This document shows, piece after piece, positions 46,676 through 54,557 of a stretch of 60,114 nucleotides of DNA. The DNA lies in assembly GCA_030950365.1 (NCBI GenBank), contig JAUZRQ010000097.1, forward strand, positions 1 to 60,114, given 5' to 3'. The notes beneath the pieces are model-generated. The model was not told where the DNA came from, made no database searches, and saw only the letters and a program-made list of their open reading frames with translations. Made by a program: the position numbers and the translations under genes. The first letter of the stretch is position 1; the number at the start of each line of letters is the position of its first letter. This DNA is from Candidatus Zhuqueibacterota bacterium (GTDB lineage Bacteria > Zhuqueibacterota > Zhuqueibacteria > Zhuqueibacterales > Geothermadaptataceae).

Positions 46676-48946
46676 TTAATAATAACAATTAATCACAAAC
46701 GCAATGGCGCCGTTGGCTTGCGTTTCCTGTCCCACCATTTCGATGGATTGAAAATAGCCCGAATTTTTGAGCTTCAGCAGAAACTCCGCCAGATTGGAGC
46801 CTTCCAGCGCATGCGCCGGGAAGGCTATGCCACGCAGCACGATTTTCTCCACCCCGCTCTTTTGCGATTCGCCGCTTTCATCCTCCCGCATCTCCAGCGG
46901 CGCAATGGTCAACGATGTTAGCGCAATGGAGCGGGGCACCAGATTAGAAATCGCACGCAGGTGATGCACCGCATTGGGGTTTACAAAAATCTTGGATTTA
47001 TACAGATTGAGCTTCTGCAGCAGTTGATCCTGCTGCGTCTTTAGCCGCATGAATTCCTGCCGCACCGGCTGCATTTTGACATAGCGCGTCTGCAGGTGGC
47101 TCAGTTCCGCCGTAATTTGTTGCATTTTCAGCGTCAAAAAGGCCGTGGACATGCCCAGCCCGAGCACCACCACCAGCGCCAGATACCGCAGCGCTTTTTT
47201 GATTTTGTGCAGCCGGTGCATGCCCTGCAATTCGACCGGCAGCAGATTCATGCCGCCGGATAAATCCAGCGCCAGGCCAACGGCCACGGTGAACCGCGGC
47301 GCGCAGGTGGCCAATTCTGCAAACGCCTCCCACTTTTTGATTCCTGCCATTTGAAATGGATTCAGCGGCTCCACCGATTCATTCAACATTTCGGCCAGCC
47401 AACGCTGCAAGTTTGGCACGCAAGCCCCCCCGCCACTTATGAAGATACGATCGATGCCATCGACCTTGAATTTTTCGCGGTAGTAGTCAATGGACCGTCG
47501 GATTTCGCTTACCAGCCGCTCCAGTACTGGCCGCAAGTTGATGCTCAGCTCCGACAGCTTGATGCCTTTGACGATGGTTTCCTCGGCCTCCCCTCGCGGA
47601 AGACCATACGTTTCCCACAAGGTCACGGCCTCATCAAGCGAAAGTTGCGGCAGGTCGAGGTCATAGAACATGGCATTGCTGATGGCCTCGATAAAATCCT
47701 TGCTGGATGTGGTGATTTCGCGGTGAAAATCGAGCACGCCCTGATTCACGAACACCAGATGCGATCGCCGCGCGCCGATTTCGATCACCAGCACGCGCTG
47801 GTTCTGCAACGTTTTGTCGCGGTGCACCACATTCCAAATGGCCACCGGCACGGCCGTGAGCTTGGCCGGTAGCACTCCCAGTCGCTGATAAAGTTGCAAA
47901 TGCTCGGCTACCAGTTGTGACGGTGCCACCACCGTACCGACTTTCAGTTTTTCTGATCGCCCCTCTTTCGCAATTGCCAGAAGCTCATAGCCCAGAGCCG
48001 CCGTTTCAATATCATACGGCAAGTCTTTGCGCACCGCCCATGGTACCGCTTCGGCAAGCTCCTTTTTGGAAATTTTAGGCAACATCAATTGCCGATAAAT
48101 CACTTCGAGACCGGTCAGGGCGGAGGTGATGTAATCATGCTGTCGAAATTTGTTATTAAGAACGGACAGAACCTGGGACTGCCGCTTTTCAAACCGCTCA
48201 GCTTCAGGCAGCTCTTCGGATATTGGGTTAAAACGGTGGTAGGAATAGCCAGTCAAGCTAAAACCCGCCGCCCCCTTGTGCAAGTTTACAGTCTTCAGGC
48301 TCTGTGTGCCGATGTCCACGCCGATAAACGCATGCCCCAGCATGGAGGTCCAAAATTTTTTCCAGGCCGGGGTATCGTCTTTGTTTTTCTGTGTATAATG
48401 AAATGGCTCGCTTACGGGGTGGTCACCGCTGGATGCTTCCTCCGTACCGTGTTGCGTAACCTCCGTCGATAAATTCTGCAGTGTTTCCGGGGCTGTCTTC
48501 AGTCTCTGATCGGCCAGCGTCTCCACCTCCCGCTCAGGCGCCGGCACGGCTATCTTGATGGGAGGGGCAACCGGCTCCGACGATTCGATCCCGAGGCGTG
48601 GTTCATCATAAGAGAGATGCTGTTTTTCTGCCGCAACCAAGGACTCGGTTAGTGACTCCGACTTGTCAGATAACACAAAATCATCCCAAATCCTGTTTAG
48701 GTCCAGGGCTACCGAATCAGCCTGTGGCAAAACGGTTTCTTCCGCGTCTGCGGCTAATGCCGCTGGCTGCGGATCGCCGGTTTCTTCTGCACCGTCTCGG
48801 TATAAATAGGCCTGGATATGCAGTAAATCGGGATAGTCGTGCATATCAAACGGTTGGCTCGGCGCCTTTTCAGAGGCACGGCGCCCTTCGCGCGCTTGTA
48901 GCAAAAAATCCAGGTCTTCTTTGAATTCTTCTAAAACGTTTTTCAT
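46676..48946 (-). CDS. PilM-PilN fusion pilus assembly protein
   Basis: The product is 756 residues from ATG 48946; a GTG nine bases upstream is possible. Residues 1-195 form a low-complexity, acidic extension. Residues 205-545 are PilM, an actin-like ATP-binding protein: FIGVDIGTQSLKTVNLHKG, VPWAVRKDLPYDIETAALGY, RIFISGGGACVPNLQRWLAE. At 566 the PilN start MNLLPVE appears directly, followed by a helix (ALRYLALVVVLGLGMSTAFL), a coiled coil, and the PilN domain with VHHLRAISNLVPRSIALTSL. In most bacteria these are two genes, and the PilN INLLP tail docks into PilM; here the interaction is covalent. Confidence 0.95.
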   Translation of the reverse strand: MKNVLEEFKEDLDFLLQAREGRRASEKAPSQPFDMHDYPDLLHIQAYLYRDGAEETGDPQPAALAADAEETVLPQADSVALDLNRIWDDFVLSDKSESLTESLVAAEKQHLSYDEPRLGIESSEPVAPPIKIAVPAPEREVETLADQRLKTAPETLQNLSTEVTQHGTEEASSGDHPVSEPFHYTQKNKDDTPAWKKFWTSMLGHAFIGVDIGTQSLKTVNLHKGAAGFSLTGYSYHRFNPISEELPEAERFEKRQSQVLSVLNNKFRQHDYITSALTGLEVIYRQLMLPKISKKELAEAVPWAVRKDLPYDIETAALGYELLAIAKEGRSEKLKVGTVVAPSQLVAEHLQLYQRLGVLPAKLTAVPVAIWNVVHRDKTLQNQRVLVIEIGARRSHLVFVNQGVLDFHREITTSSKDFIEAISNAMFYDLDLPQLSLDEAVTLWETYGLPRGEAEETIVKGIKLSELSINLRPVLERLVSEIRRSIDYYREKFKVDGIDRIFISGGGACVPNLQRWLAEMLNESVEPLNPFQMAGIKKWEAFAELATCAPRFTVAVGLALDLSGGMNLLPVELQGMHRLHKIKKALRYLALVVVLGLGMSTAFLTLKMQQITAELSHLQTRYVKMQPVRQEFMRLKTQQDQLLQKLNLYKSKIFVNPNAVHHLRAISNLVPRSIALTSLTIAPLEMREDESGESQKSGVEKIVLRGIAFPAHALEGSNLAEFLLKLKNSGYFQSIEMVGQETQANGAIAFVINCYY

Positions 48947-49091
48947 ATGGGACACAGTGGTTTTTCGCGGTTGCGGTCAACTACCCATTCGCCCCGTATG
49001 CTGGCGGTGCGATCTATCCCGCCCCTTTGTATCACCGCCGAAATTGCAGTGATAATCAGGAACTTAAAATAAACAGGGAGTTAAGGTCTAA

Positions 49092-49916
49092 TTACAATAT
49101 CGGCCGCAGGCGCAAGTCCTCAACCGATTTTATGGGGAGTTTCTCGCGCAGACGCAAAAATGCGGAAAATTCAATAGGTGGGTCAATACCAATTTCACGA
49201 AGGCCGGATTCCTGCAAAAATATATCTTCCGGTGTACCGTCCATATACACTTCACCTCGGTGCAAAACGAGAAGACGGGTGGCAAACAGCGCTTCCGGAG
49301 CAAAATGAGTGATGTGCATCACCATCGGAGGCCGTCCGCCGGCGCTTTCGCGCAGCCGGCGAATGTACTGCAAAAATTCGCTCTGATGGCGAAAATCCAG
49401 CAGCGCGGTGGGCTCGTCGAGGATCAGGTGGCGCGGCTGCATGACCATGACCGCGGCCAGGGCCAGCCGCTGCTTTTCGCCACCGGATAGCTGATGCGGG
49501 GCCCGGTTGCGCAAATGCAGAAGGTCGAAGGTCTGCAGAGCCTCGGCGACGCGCTCTTGCATTTCGTCGTAGGGCACGCCCAGGTTTTCCAGCCCAAACG
49601 CGATCTCGCGCTCCACCGTGGTGGATACGATCTGGTTATCGGGATTCTGGAATACCATGCCCACGCACCGGCGGATGTCGGGGATGTGCCGGCTGAAATC
49701 GGCAGTGATGCGAAACTCATCGATGTGCACGGTGCCGGCAGAAGGCAGGACGAGGCCGTTGCACAGTCGCGCCAGGGTACTTTTGCCGGAGCCGTTCGGC
49801 CCCATGACGGCCACATATTCGCCATCATCCAGGGTGAGATGGATGTGATTCAACGCCCGGATGCGTCCCCCCTGCACGGTCGCATAATCCACGGAAACAT
49901 CCTCGAACCGGATCAT
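49092..49916 (-). CDS. ECF/nickel-cobalt type ABC transporter ATPase (EcfA/LarO-like)
   Basis: The product is 274 residues. Walker A is GPNGSGKST (39-47), the Q-loop VGMVFQNPDNQI is typical of EcfA/CbiO, the signature is QLSGGEKQRLALAAVM, Walker B is LILDEPTALLDF, and the switch His lies in VMHITHF. It overlaps the larC stop by 4 bp (ATGA). In Lactobacillus plantarum the lar genes include a nickel ECF transporter with LarO as ATPase, so a nickel role is attractive. No S- or T-component gene lies beside it, and it would have to use subunits encoded elsewhere. Confidence 0.92.
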   Translation of the reverse strand: MIRFEDVSVDYATVQGGRIRALNHIHLTLDDGEYVAVMGPNGSGKSTLARLCNGLVLPSAGTVHIDEFRITADFSRHIPDIRRCVGMVFQNPDNQIVSTTVEREIAFGLENLGVPYDEMQERVAEALQTFDLLHLRNRAPHQLSGGEKQRLALAAVMVMQPRHLILDEPTALLDFRHQSEFLQYIRRLRESAGGRPPMVMHITHFAPEALFATRLLVLHRGEVYMDGTPEDIFLQESGLREIGIDPPIEFSAFLRLREKLPIKSVEDLRLRPIL

Positions 49917-51100
49917 GCGCCCGCATCCACCTTTCCGGTTTCGAGGTCGGCGCGGATGTAATCGTACACCTCTTTTAGCGGCAGGCCTTGCTCTTCGGCA
50001 ATTTCCCGGCAGCTTTCGTACTCGGGGACCCGCCGGATCCGACCATCAGGCAAGGTGATCTGCTTGCAACGCACGTTGCCAAACCGGGTTTCGGCCTCGA
50101 TGGTCTCACGGGGCAATTTCCGGCGTTCGGCAACATATCGCCGAACGCCGATGGTGCTGGTCTGGCTGAACAGGATGTCCAGCACGGCGGTGTCCTTTTC
50201 AGGCGGCGTGAGTACGGCAATCTGCGTTCCCGGGCGCCCTTTTTTCATGATCACCGGAGTGAGGTACACATCCAGCGCGCCCGCATCCAGCAGAGACTGC
50301 ATTATATAAGGATAGAATTCGGGATTCATGTCGTCGATATTGCATTCCAGCACGTGCACGATATCGGACCGCAAAATCGGCTCGGTGCGGCCGATTTGCA
50401 GCCGCAACACATTCGGGAAATCATCGAAATCGCGGCTGCCGGCGCCATAGCCCGTGGCTTCGGCGCGAAATACCGGCGCTTCGGCCGCGGCTTCGCCAAC
50501 AAACGCGCGCAGGACGGCCGCACCGGTGGGCGTCGTCAGCTCCGCTTCGACAGGACCGCGGCGTACCGGCAGCGACTCCAGCAAATAGGCCGTAGCAGGG
50601 GCCGGAACCGGATAGCGGCCATGACTCATGGTCACCATACCGCCGCCGACCGAGATCGGGCCGGTGAAGGCGGCTTTGAGGCCCATGGCGTGCCAGGCTA
50701 CCGCCGCGCCCACGATATCGATAATCGCATCCGCGGCGCCGACTTCGTGAAAATGCACCTTTTCCACCGGAACGCCGTGCACGCGCGCCTCGGCTTCGGC
50801 CAGTTGCCGGAAAATGGTTTTGCTCATGGCTTTGGCCGGCGCGGCGATATCCGCCCGGTCGATGATAGCCTCGATCTGCGGCAGGTGTCGGTGATGGTGC
50901 TCATGCGGACATTCGACCCTGACCCGCGTGGCCGAAAGGCCGCTCTTCACCACCCGCTCTCGAGCCAGGGCAACCTGCGGCAGCTCCAGACGCTGCGGTA
51001 ATTCAAGAATCAGCGTTTCATCCAGCCCGGCATCTAAAAACGCTCCGAGGATCATATCCCCACTGATGCCGGCAAAACAATCAAAGTAAGCGATTTTCAT
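49913..51100 (-). CDS. larC: Nickel-pincer cofactor biosynthesis protein LarC
   Basis: The product is 395 residues. The start MKIAYFDCFAGISGDMILGA is diagnostic, followed by CPHEHHHRHLPQIEAIIDRA, VEKVHFHEVGAADAIIDIVG, VPAPATAYLLESLPVRRGPV and LECNIDDMNPEFYPYIMQSL. LarC inserts nickel into the pyridinium dithiocarboxylate mononucleotide, completing the cofactor of lactate racemase and related LarA enzymes. In some species larC is split and joined by frameshifting; here it is one frame. LarA, LarB and LarE are not in the window. Confidence 0.97.
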   Translation of the reverse strand: MKIAYFDCFAGISGDMILGAFLDAGLDETLILELPQRLELPQVALARERVVKSGLSATRVRVECPHEHHHRHLPQIEAIIDRADIAAPAKAMSKTIFRQLAEAEARVHGVPVEKVHFHEVGAADAIIDIVGAAVAWHAMGLKAAFTGPISVGGGMVTMSHGRYPVPAPATAYLLESLPVRRGPVEAELTTPTGAAVLRAFVGEAAAEAPVFRAEATGYGAGSRDFDDFPNVLRLQIGRTEPILRSDIVHVLECNIDDMNPEFYPYIMQSLLDAGALDVYLTPVIMKKGRPGTQIAVLTPPEKDTAVLDILFSQTSTIGVRRYVAERRKLPRETIEAETRFGNVRCKQITLPDGRIRRVPEYESCREIAEEQGLPLKEVYDYIRADLETGKVDAGA

Positions 51101-51574
51101 AGGGACGTCGATATTTTCTCGATAATGATTCGATATACATGAGAAAGCAAGAACTCTCGCAGAGGCGCCGGGATCGTAGAACTGCTTTTAGAGACGTTGT
51201 AGCTATTCTGCTATACACCCATTTTTAGCATTCCGGCTTCCGGCGGTCAACTTCAGTTGACTGCCGGAATGGCCAATAGCTGCATAACCTGAATCGTTAC
51301 GATACTTACGCGATGGATTAAATGCGCATGACAACTGCAGTGAGAAATATTATGGCTATTCAATTCCATCTACAAAATAAATATAATAGGACCCGTCATC
51401 GCGAGCCTCCGCCGGCTGGCGGATCCTCGCAATGACGGATGAATATCCGGTTAGTTCTTTATAGCTGAACAGTTACAAATATGGACTCTTTCTTTATCCC
51501 TCCGGTTTTAGTAGAAGCCAGTCAATAGACTGAAAAGATAGCGTAGAACCGCTTTTACCTTTGAATAATTCGGG
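51101..51574. other. Intergenic region carrying three repeat types
   Basis: This 474-bp region separates larC from hepT. No gene is visible. It contains a family D unit (51156-51181, CTCGCAGAGGCGCCGGGATC...), a 12-bp palindrome with one mismatch (CCGGCGGTCAAC-TTCA-GTTGACTGCCGG, 51240-51267) and the short GTCATCGCGAG element (51395-51436). This concentration suggests an insertion-tolerant gap. Confidence 0.6.
51395..51436. repeat. GTCATYGCGAG inverted-repeat element, short form (family C)
   Basis: This 42-bp hairpin has ends GTCATCGCGAG and CTCGCAATGAC and an inner stem TCCGCC-GGCT-GGCGGA. Its last 23 bases are identical to the right end of the 98-bp element at 10321-10418, so it looks like an internally deleted form of the same element. 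Confidence 0.8.
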
Positions 51575-51988
51575 CTATGTCAATTTCATATAGGCAGCTA
51601 AATGTTGATTGAATTGGGCAAAATCCTGAATCGCACTATTGATGCGATTGTAAATAATTTCCAGATCCACCGTGGAGTAGCCATGTACCAGTAAATTTCG
51701 CTTTCCTGCTGCTTCGGCCAACCTTTTGGCTAAATCTTCAGGAAGAATATGAGGTTCCCCGGCTCGCAAAAAGGTCATCCGGTAAGTTGTTGGTGTGTCT
51801 TCTTTCATCAAGCTGAACACATGCAACAGAGCATCGTGCGCGGTGACCACCAGCAATTCCAATATACGTTCTACCGCAGAATGATGATGCTCAAGAAACT
51901 CCTGGTACGAAATGGATTCAAAGGCTTTCAAATCCTCAATCAGTGAGGCAAGCTGTTCCAATTTGTTTTTTACAATATGTGGAGGCAT
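51575..51988 (-). CDS. hepT: HepT-family (HEPN) toxin
   Basis: The product is 137 residues and all-helical. The HEPN active-site motif RxxxxHxY is seen as RNLLVHGY (Arg97, His102, Tyr104). HepT toxins are ribonucleases whose activity is blocked when the cognate MntA nucleotidyltransferase AMPylates the motif Tyr. It overlaps the upstream mntA-type gene by 53 bp, the normal organisation of this toxin-antitoxin family. All key residues are present, so it is probably functional. Confidence 0.9.
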   Translation of the reverse strand: MPPHIVKNKLEQLASLIEDLKAFESISYQEFLEHHHSAVERILELLVVTAHDALLHVFSLMKEDTPTTYRMTFLRAGEPHILPEDLAKRLAEAAGKRNLLVHGYSTVDLEIIYNRINSAIQDFAQFNQHLAAYMKLT

Positions 51989-52394
51989 GTAACAAATTCT
52001 TTATCCGCTCAGCCAGAACTTTGTCCCGGAAACGGCAAATGTATTCGGTGTCTTCGTACATGCGATAGGCTGCGATCTTTTGCTGGAAAAACAGGCTGGG
52101 TTCGGCTTCATACAAACACTGGCCGTACCGAAACACTTCGAACCGCAGCACCGGATCGGTCAGGCCGTCGATGATGACCAGATCGGCCTCCCGGCTTAGA
52201 AAATCCTCCAGGGCGCCGTACAGCTTCAAAATGAGCGGCCGCAGCTTCGTATGCCTCGAAAACACAGCGATGTCGATATCGCTCTGCGCTCGCGGCGTTC
52301 CCTTCGCCTGCGATCCGAACAGCACCACTAAATCAATGCCAAACGGCTGGCACCAGGATTCCCAGTCTTTCGATTTTAGTTCGCTTCTATTCAT
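51936..52394 (-). CDS. mntA: MntA-type nucleotidyltransferase antitoxin
   Basis: The product is 152 residues from ATG 52394. The minimal nucleotidyltransferase motif GSx10DxD is intact: Gly27-Ser28 in LFGSQAKGTPRAQSDIDIAV, with Asp39 and Asp41; the third acidic residue is probably in SREADLVIIDG. These proteins neutralise HepT by AMPylating its active-site tyrosine. Its C-terminal 53 bp overlap the start of hepT, ensuring antitoxin-first translation. Confidence 0.9.
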   Translation of the reverse strand: MNRSELKSKDWESWCQPFGIDLVVLFGSQAKGTPRAQSDIDIAVFSRHTKLRPLILKLYGALEDFLSREADLVIIDGLTDPVLRFEVFRYGQCLYEAEPSLFFQQKIAAYRMYEDTEYICRFRDKVLAERIKNLLHASTYCKKQIGTACLTD

Positions 52395-52631
52395 GTTCAA
52401 AATGCCAAGATTTAGCAGAATAATTACCTACCAATATAATCCCAGGATAGCATAAATGCAAGCAATTGAGAAGCCGTAGAGCAGGGAAGCCATTAGTGCT
52501 GGGGGAAAAAGTAATTTCAGACATCGCTTTCCTGATGCTCAAAAATAAAAATTTATCCCCTCGGAGTCGGGAACCTTCGGCGGACGGCCACGACTCCGCA
52601 AGCCCGGCTCTGAATGATTTCATCGGCCGGA

Positions 52632-53063
52632 TCAGGCCATTCGGCCACTCAACTCTTGCAAGGCCTCACCGATCCACCGAAAAATGTTGTCCAGACCGAT
52701 GCTGAGAAAATCCCTGCATGCATAAACCGCCAGGAACAGCACGATCAGCAACAACATGAGCCCCAACGGATTGCAGCAGAGTTTCTCAATCGCATTTTTC
52801 ACCAGCCACAGGGGAAACGCCAGGAAGTATGTGAGGAGCAGAAACAGCATCAGGCTCGGGCTTTTGCCATACGGCCCGGCCAGACAGGCGACAAGCAGCA
52901 GCGTTAAATGCAGGGTTATCATCCAATGCACCGCGACCGGCGCCAGCCCCATCACAATTCTGACCAACGCTATCGGGTCTTTCGCGATGGGTTCAACTCC
53001 CTTCACGGCGGATTCGATAACATGCAGTAAGACCTCATTGTGTTGGTTCCGTATTTGTTCCAT
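52632..53063 (-). CDS. Hypothetical multi-helix membrane protein
   Basis: The product is 143 residues with AGAGGTG upstream of the ATG. A soluble N-terminal helix (EVLLHVIESAVKGVEPIAKD) is followed by three hydrophobic segments (about 42-63, 70-86, 98-116). These read WMITLHLTLLLVACLAGPYG, LMLFLLLTYFLAFPLWLVKN and LGLMLLLIVLFLAVYACRDF. There is no recognised family. It is the last gene of the small operon starting with the zinc-ribbon gene at 53727. Confidence 0.7.
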   Translation of the reverse strand: MEQIRNQHNEVLLHVIESAVKGVEPIAKDPIALVRIVMGLAPVAVHWMITLHLTLLLVACLAGPYGKSPSLMLFLLLTYFLAFPLWLVKNAIEKLCCNPLGLMLLLIVLFLAVYACRDFLSIGLDNIFRWIGEALQELSGRMA

Positions 53064-53066
53064 TGA

Positions 53067-53206
53067 TTACACCTCTTTATTTGATACCCCCTCGGTTTTC
53101 CTGCATTCAAAGGTTGTACCCGCCCCCCCACTCTGCGCAGGTACGCCTTTGCTGACGCCGGTCGGCTGCTGGCGCGGCGATCGATCGTCTGAATCGCCTC
53201 GGACAT
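53067..53206 (-). pseudogene. Short ORF with strong ribosome site and suspected frameshift at a G7 run
   Basis: ATG 53206 has a near-perfect AGAGGAGG site, yet the uninterrupted frame runs on to 53003 and overlaps the next gene by 61 bp with an unlikely sequence. If the seven-G run (53123-53129) had one more G, the product would be 46 residues, ending GGAGTTFECRKTEGVSNKEV with a TAA three bases before the next ATG. That tail loosely resembles the end of the neighbouring TIGR04076 protein. It could be a sequencing or assembly slip, decay or slippage. The function is unknown. Confidence 0.4.
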
Positions 53207-53217
53207 GGTACCTCCTC

Positions 53218-53541
53218 TTACTTTCGAACCTCCGATTCGGAGGCGCTTTTTTGCTGATTCACACGACTGACTTCAAACACCACCGTGCCACCGCCGGTAA
53301 ACTCGAATGGATCCAGGCATTGGAAATATAACTTATCCCGCTGGTCCTTGCCAGCAGCGCCCCATCGACCGGGATCGGCGAAGCGGAATGCATTGTAATG
53401 CGGCATCAATGATGAGAGGGCGTGCATGCAAACCGGAATGTCGGAAACCAGGCGGTAGCCATCCTGCAGGACAAAATGATCACCCAATTTGTACACCGGA
53501 CAGGTGCCTTTAATGGCTTTGACGGTTATTTTGAGATCCAT
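53218..53541 (-). CDS. TIGR04076 family small protein
   Basis: The product is 107 residues; AAGGAGG precedes the ATG. It matches the TIGR04076 pattern as I know it: KITVKAIKGTCPVYKLGDHF near the N-terminus, then SDIPVCMHALSSLMPHYNAF, YFQCLDPFEFTGGGTVVFEV. Three conserved cysteines (in GTCP, PVCMH, FQCLD) suggest metal or redox chemistry, but the family has no established function. It lies 15 bp after the zinc-ribbon gene and 11 bp before the short ORF, apparently co-transcribed. Confidence 0.8.
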   Translation of the reverse strand: MDLKITVKAIKGTCPVYKLGDHFVLQDGYRLVSDIPVCMHALSSLMPHYNAFRFADPGRWGAAGKDQRDKLYFQCLDPFEFTGGGTVVFEVSRVNQQKSASESEVRK

Positions 53542-53556
53542 GCGGCCTCCTTCAGG

Positions 53557-53727
53557 TCAGGATTTCTTTGAGGTCTGAGCAAAGAAATCGCTCAACACCT
53601 GCTCTACATTTTTGCTTTGGCACATTTCGCACACCGGCTGGTAGCGATCATGCTCGGCAACGGTGAAATTTTTGGTAAACGTCCACGCCGCAATCTTTGC
53701 AGCGGTACTCGTACGTTGGCCTGGCAT
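53557..53727 (-). pseudogene. FmdB-like zinc-ribbon gene with two compensating frameshifts
   Basis: The open frame from ATG 53727 (GAGGAGG upstream) gives 56 residues: MPGQRTSTAAKIAAW, then FTKNFTVAEHDRYQPVCEMC and ending SDFFAQTSKKS. Only the second zinc knuckle CEMC is in frame. In another frame the region 53681-53723 reads ARPTYEYRCKDCGVD, the family's normal start. Adding one G after the ATG and removing one base near 53680-53684 restores a 56-residue zinc ribbon with CKDC and CEMC. It is either mutated or mis-assembled. Confidence 0.7.
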
Positions 53728-54557
53728 CCTCCTCAATTTGAGTCCGTGCAAATTTTTAACCATTCCTATCCCAATTTACGTTCGAGGCAGTATTCAGTTC
53801 CTTACCATGGCAGCAAAATCGGACCGCCATCGGACCCTTTCTACGCATCGCTGATTGCAACCATTCAGCCGTATCGGCAAACCTGGACTTCCGCCAGGTC
53901 GCTGCCGCACTTCTCGACATCCAGCAGCTACGAAATATTAAAAAATACTGAAATTTCGCTTTACCCACCAGGCCGCCGGAGGCCAAATCCGGCATAGCAG
54001 CGCACCCGCCATTCTGACTGCGGGAAAACGGAAGGACGACAACGTTCAATGCACTTGAAAAGCGAACCATTTGCTTCTAAAGGATTCTTGACTGAGTGGC
54101 CACCGAAAATTTAATGATATTGCATGGATTTCTTAACTTTAAGAAATTTTTGTATGAATTTCTTAATTTTGCGAAAGCAAGAAAAGGCCAACGTTTTTAT
54201 AAATTTATCTAATAGTTTGCAATTTCTTTAATTTTTTAAAATTATCGCACTTTTTGTACAAGCCCCGGATGGCATGGAGTTTGTTGGTTCAATTTCATAT
54301 GCGCCCTGTCTGATTTTCATTCTACACTATATCACGTGTATTCAATTCGATATCGACCTGCCCTTGGTATCATTGCGTTTGTTTTAAATACAGTCTCACC
54401 ATTCTCGGGAGCGGCTCTTATGACAGGGATCAAATGCCCTCAGCATACTTGCACAGGCTACTTTCAATCCAAACGTTCACGCTATCCCCCACACTGTGTC
54501 GATTAGGAAACAATAGGCCCTTATGAACCGTTGTGAAACTTTTTCGAGGGAGGTATC
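53728..54557. promoter_or_regulatory. AT-rich divergent regulatory region of the hydrogenase operon
   Basis: This 830-bp gap separates the minus-strand zinc-ribbon operon from plus-strand hyaA. The stretch 54105-54260 is strikingly AT-rich. A perfect 8-bp inverted repeat ATTTCTTA-ACTT-TAAGAAAT lies at 54128-54147. ATTTCTTAA recurs at 54158-54166 and ATTTCTTTAA at about 54222. TGGCATGGAGTTTGTT at 54270-54285 partly resembles a sigma-54 promoter but lacks the GC of the -12 box. Protein-like fragments at 53760-53960 have no start codon. No gene is called. Confidence 0.5.

Noticed and set aside
53760-53960. Protein-like stretch on the plus strand ending LDFRQVAAALLDIQQLRNIK
   Set aside because: It is open for about 60 codons but has no start codon and no recognised family. 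It could be a gene remnant, but the evidence is too thin to list it.
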